DNA of 6,048 nt, from NCBI GenBank assembly GCA_009699915.1, contig WLNG01000091.1:1-6048 (forward strand), read 5' to 3'. The notes beneath the pieces were generated by a model. It was not told where the DNA came from, ran no database searches, and saw nothing but the letters and a program-made list of their open reading frames with translations. Source of the stretch: Actinomycetota bacterium. GTDB taxonomy: Bacteria > Actinomycetota > Thermoleophilia > Solirubrobacterales > Solirubrobacteraceae. Positions 4,576 through 6,048 of this stretch are shown in pieces (position 1 is the stretch's first letter; each line of letters opens with the position of its first letter). A program made the position numbers and the translations under genes.

Positions 4576-6048
4576 GACCGCTTGCGGAGGGTGAGCCGGG
4601 CCGTCGACGAGGAGGCCGAGCCGCCCTTCGGCGTGAACGTCGTGATCACGCTGAGCTTGACCGATCCGGCGCGCAGCGCGGCGCGTGTGCCGGCGCCGAT
4701 GCGGCAGGTGACGGTGACCGTCCCGGCGCGGCTGGCGGAGCCCGACGCGCGGCAGACGGTGAGCGTTCTGCCCCCGCGGCTCGTGGTGACGCGCTGGGCA
4801 ACCCGGCCCGCGCCGGGCGCCCGGACGCTGCTGCGCAGCGTGATGAAGCCCGCCCCGTAGGCGACGCGCGCCGCGCCCACCGCGAACCCGGTCCCGGTCA
4901 GCGCGGCGGTCTTCGCCCCGGCACCGGTCGAGAGCGTCAGCGTCGCGCTCTTCGCGCCGACCGAGGCGGGATCAAAGGCGACGAGCACGGTGCACGACGA
5001 CCCGACGGCCACGTCGGTGCCCGCCGCGCAGGTGCCGCCCGTGACGGAGAACGCCGCGGCGCCCGAGCCGGAGATCGCGATCGACGTGAGACGCAGCGGT
5101 GCTTCGCCGCTGTTCGTGAGCGTCAGCGTCTTCGCCGCGCTCGCCCCGGCGGCGATCCCGCGGGCGCCGAAGGCGAGCGCGCCCGGGGTCAGTGCGCCGG
5201 CGATCACGTAGGCCGGGAAGGCGCCGGCGGGCACGGCGGTCTGAAGGCTGGCCCCCGGGAGACCCCAGCAGCGCACGGTCGCATCGGTCTTCACCGCGCA
5301 GGAGTAGCCGTCCCCCGCGGCGACCTGTGTCACGGTGCCCAGGTCGGCGGGCGGGTCCGGCGCGACGGTGTCGTTGAAGTCCAAATAGCCCCAGCAGACG
5401 ACACCGTGCTCGGTGGTCACAGCGCACGAATGCCAGGCACCCGTGCTGACGCTCAGCGCGGAGCCGTCCTGCGTCAGGGCGGTCGGGACCGTCCCCTCCC
5501 CGTGGTTGCTCGAGCCCCAACAGCGCACCGCGTCGGCGGTCGTCAGTGCGCACGACGTCTGGTAGCCAGAGGTCACCTCGTTGACGGTGCCGAGATCGCC
5601 CGGCGGCGTCCGAACCGGGAAGCACTCGACGGTGTCGTTGACGAGGACCGCGCACGTGGCGAACCCGCCCGCGCTCACCGCCTTGGCCGCTCCCGTCGTG
5701 GCGAGAGCGCCCGGGACGGTGATGAGATCGGGATTGCCCCAACAGGCGACGGCGCCGTTCGTCTTGACCGCGCAGTTGTGGCCGTAGCCCGCACTGAGCG
5801 AGGTCACCGTACCGAGATCGCCGGGTGGCGTCGTAACCCCCGACCGGCCGAACCGATCGGTGTCCTTGCCCCAGCAGCGGACGGTCTGCGCCGTCGTCAG
5901 GGCGCAGACGTGCTTGAACCCGGCACTCACCTGCGTGACCTTGCCGAGGTCCGCGGGAACGGTCGCCTGACCGTAGTCGTCGGCGCCCCAGCAGACTGCG
6001 TCGCTCGCGCGAGTCACCCCGCAGGCCACGCTGTAGCCCGCGCTGACC
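4572..6048 (-). CDS. Secreted RCC1-repeat beta-propeller protein with choice-of-anchor-D-like and C-terminal beta domains, 5'-partial
   Basis: The gene enters from the right edge. The frame is open to base 6048, and a GTG at 6029 is an internal valine in the repeat VSAGYSVACGV, so the true start and any signal peptide lie outside. Numbering from that GTG, 485 residues remain. Residues 1 to about 277 are seven RCC1-type repeats of 34-44 residues built on the pattern [VL]-[ST]-[AST]-G-x3-C-A-[VL]-x7-C-W-G, usually followed by TVP. Residues about 280-382 are an Ig-like domain of the choice-of-anchor D (ASPM/SPD-2/Hydin-like) kind: LTPGALAFG, TLTLTNSGEAPL, VLVAFDPASVGAKSATLTL, ALTGTG. Residues 383-485 form a Ser/Thr/Arg-rich beta module with cysteines 426 and 442 and a basic end (LRKRS). 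Such proteins are usually exported, and the paired cysteines fit an oxidising location. The role is unknown; RCC1-like propellers bind proteins or carbohydrates. It leads a coupled cluster with the VOC and ureohydrolase genes. Confidence 0.88.
   Translation of the reverse strand, partial: VSAGYSVACGVTRASDAVCWGADDYGQATVPADLGKVTQVSAGFKHVCALTTAQTVRCWGKDTDRFGRSGVTTPPGDLGTVTSLSAGYGHNCAVKTNGAVACWGNPDLITVPGALATTGAAKAVSAGGFATCAVLVNDTVECFPVRTPPGDLGTVNEVTSGYQTSCALTTADAVRCWGSSNHGEGTVPTALTQDGSALSVSTGAWHSCAVTTEHGVVCWGYLDFNDTVAPDPPADLGTVTQVAAGDGYSCAVKTDATVRCWGLPGASLQTAVPAGAFPAYVIAGALTPGALAFGARGIAAGASAAKTLTLTNSGEAPLRLTSIAISGSGAAAFSVTGGTCAAGTDVAVGSSCTVLVAFDPASVGAKSATLTLSTGAGAKTAALTGTGFAVGAARVAYGAGFITLRSSVRAPGAGRVAQRVTTSRGGRTLTVCRASGSASRAGTVTVTCRIGAGTRAALRAGSVKLSVITTFTPKGGSASSSTARLTLRKRS
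4884..5192 (-). other. Choice-of-anchor-D-like Ig-fold domain within the repeat protein
   Basis: Residues about 280-382 (numbering from the GTG at 6029) show the usual strand order of this domain: LAFGARGIAAG, then TLTLTNSGEAPLRLTSI, then an FSVTGGTC segment, then SSCTVLVAFDPASVG, then ATLTLST and ALTGTG. Cysteines 334 and 346 flank the loop before the VAFDP strand and probably form a disulfide. In known proteins these domains sit between a functional part and a C-terminal surface or sorting region. No LPXTG motif or transmembrane segment follows here, so how the protein is retained, if it is, is not evident. Confidence 0.75.
5199..6048 (-). repeat. Array of seven RCC1-type propeller repeats, each with a C-x9-C pair
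   Basis: Protein-level repeats, numbered from the GTG at 6029. The cysteine pairs are 3/13, 42/52, 86/96, 126/136, 160/170, 202/212 and 244/254, so there are always exactly nine residues between them. The distance from one repeat to the next is 39, 44, 40, 34, 42 and 42 residues. The second cysteine is followed by Trp-Gly in six repeats; the fourth has Cys-Phe-Pro and is the shortest. Linkers after repeats 1, 2, 4 and 6 carry P-x-D-L-G-x-V. Those after repeats 3 and 5 carry V-P-x-A-L followed by an insert. The nucleotide sequence is diverged between copies, so this is an old duplication. Confidence 0.9.

Noticed and set aside
3508..4860. 450-residue open frame on the plus strand, opposite the ureohydrolase, VOC and repeat-protein genes
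   Set aside because: It crosses three well-supported genes on the other strand, has no domain pattern, and is rich in Arg, Asp, Val and Ala, as expected of an antisense frame in high-GC DNA.
5583..5828. Near-identical DNA stretches around the two PPGDLGTV segments as a recent direct repeat
   Set aside because: They are explained by the same linker peptide in two propeller repeats, differ at several bases and do not extend beyond the linker.
6027..6029. GTG as the start of the repeat-protein gene
   Set aside because: The frame continues to the window edge and reads VSAGYS before it, completing an RCC1 repeat.
1..6048. CRISPR array, tRNA, rRNA, insertion sequence, phage or defence genes
   Set aside because: No spaced identical repeats, cloverleaf, terminal inverted repeats or relevant protein motifs were seen, and nearly all bases belong to the six coding regions.

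Overview
This window is 6 kb of ordinary, very GC-rich bacterial chromosome. The organism is most likely an actinobacterium, probably of the Thermoleophilia/Solirubrobacterales type. That is inferred from three things: the strong G/C preference at third codon positions, the actinobacterial acyl-CoA carboxylase layout (separate carboxyltransferase, small epsilon-like subunit and fused biotin carboxylase/biotin carrier protein), and a secreted repeat protein whose C-terminal module resembles one I associate with that group. No taxonomic marker gene is present.

The left half (1-3239, plus strand) is an acyl-CoA carboxylase locus. It holds a 5'-truncated carboxyltransferase (beta) subunit of propionyl-CoA carboxylase type (1-1174), a 73-residue protein resembling the epsilon subunit that overlaps it by one base (1174-1395), and after a 62-base gap the alpha subunit, a biotin carboxylase fused to a biotin carrier domain (1458-3239). 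Together they can form a complete enzyme: the alpha subunit carboxylates its own biotin using ATP and bicarbonate, the beta subunit passes the carboxyl group to propionyl-CoA (or acetyl-CoA), and the epsilon subunit stabilises or activates the complex. The 62-base gap contains a strong imperfect hairpin followed by a possible -10 element close to the alpha start codon, so the alpha gene may have its own transcript.

The right half (3253-6048) is a tightly packed minus-strand cluster that converges on the carboxylase genes. In transcription order it holds a large RCC1-repeat beta-propeller protein whose N-terminus lies beyond the right edge (4572-6048), a small VOC/glyoxalase-fold protein overlapping it by four bases (4228-4575), and an arginase/agmatinase-family ureohydrolase three bases further on (3253-4224). 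The two convergent units are separated by only 13 bases, where a perfect 8-bp GC hairpin (3245-3264) could end transcription from both sides.

I see no mobile element, CRISPR array, tRNA, rRNA, riboswitch or phage gene, and no intergenic stretch longer than 62 bases. I found no convincing new biological system. The most unusual feature is the repeat protein: all seven visible propeller repeats carry two cysteines with exactly nine residues between them.
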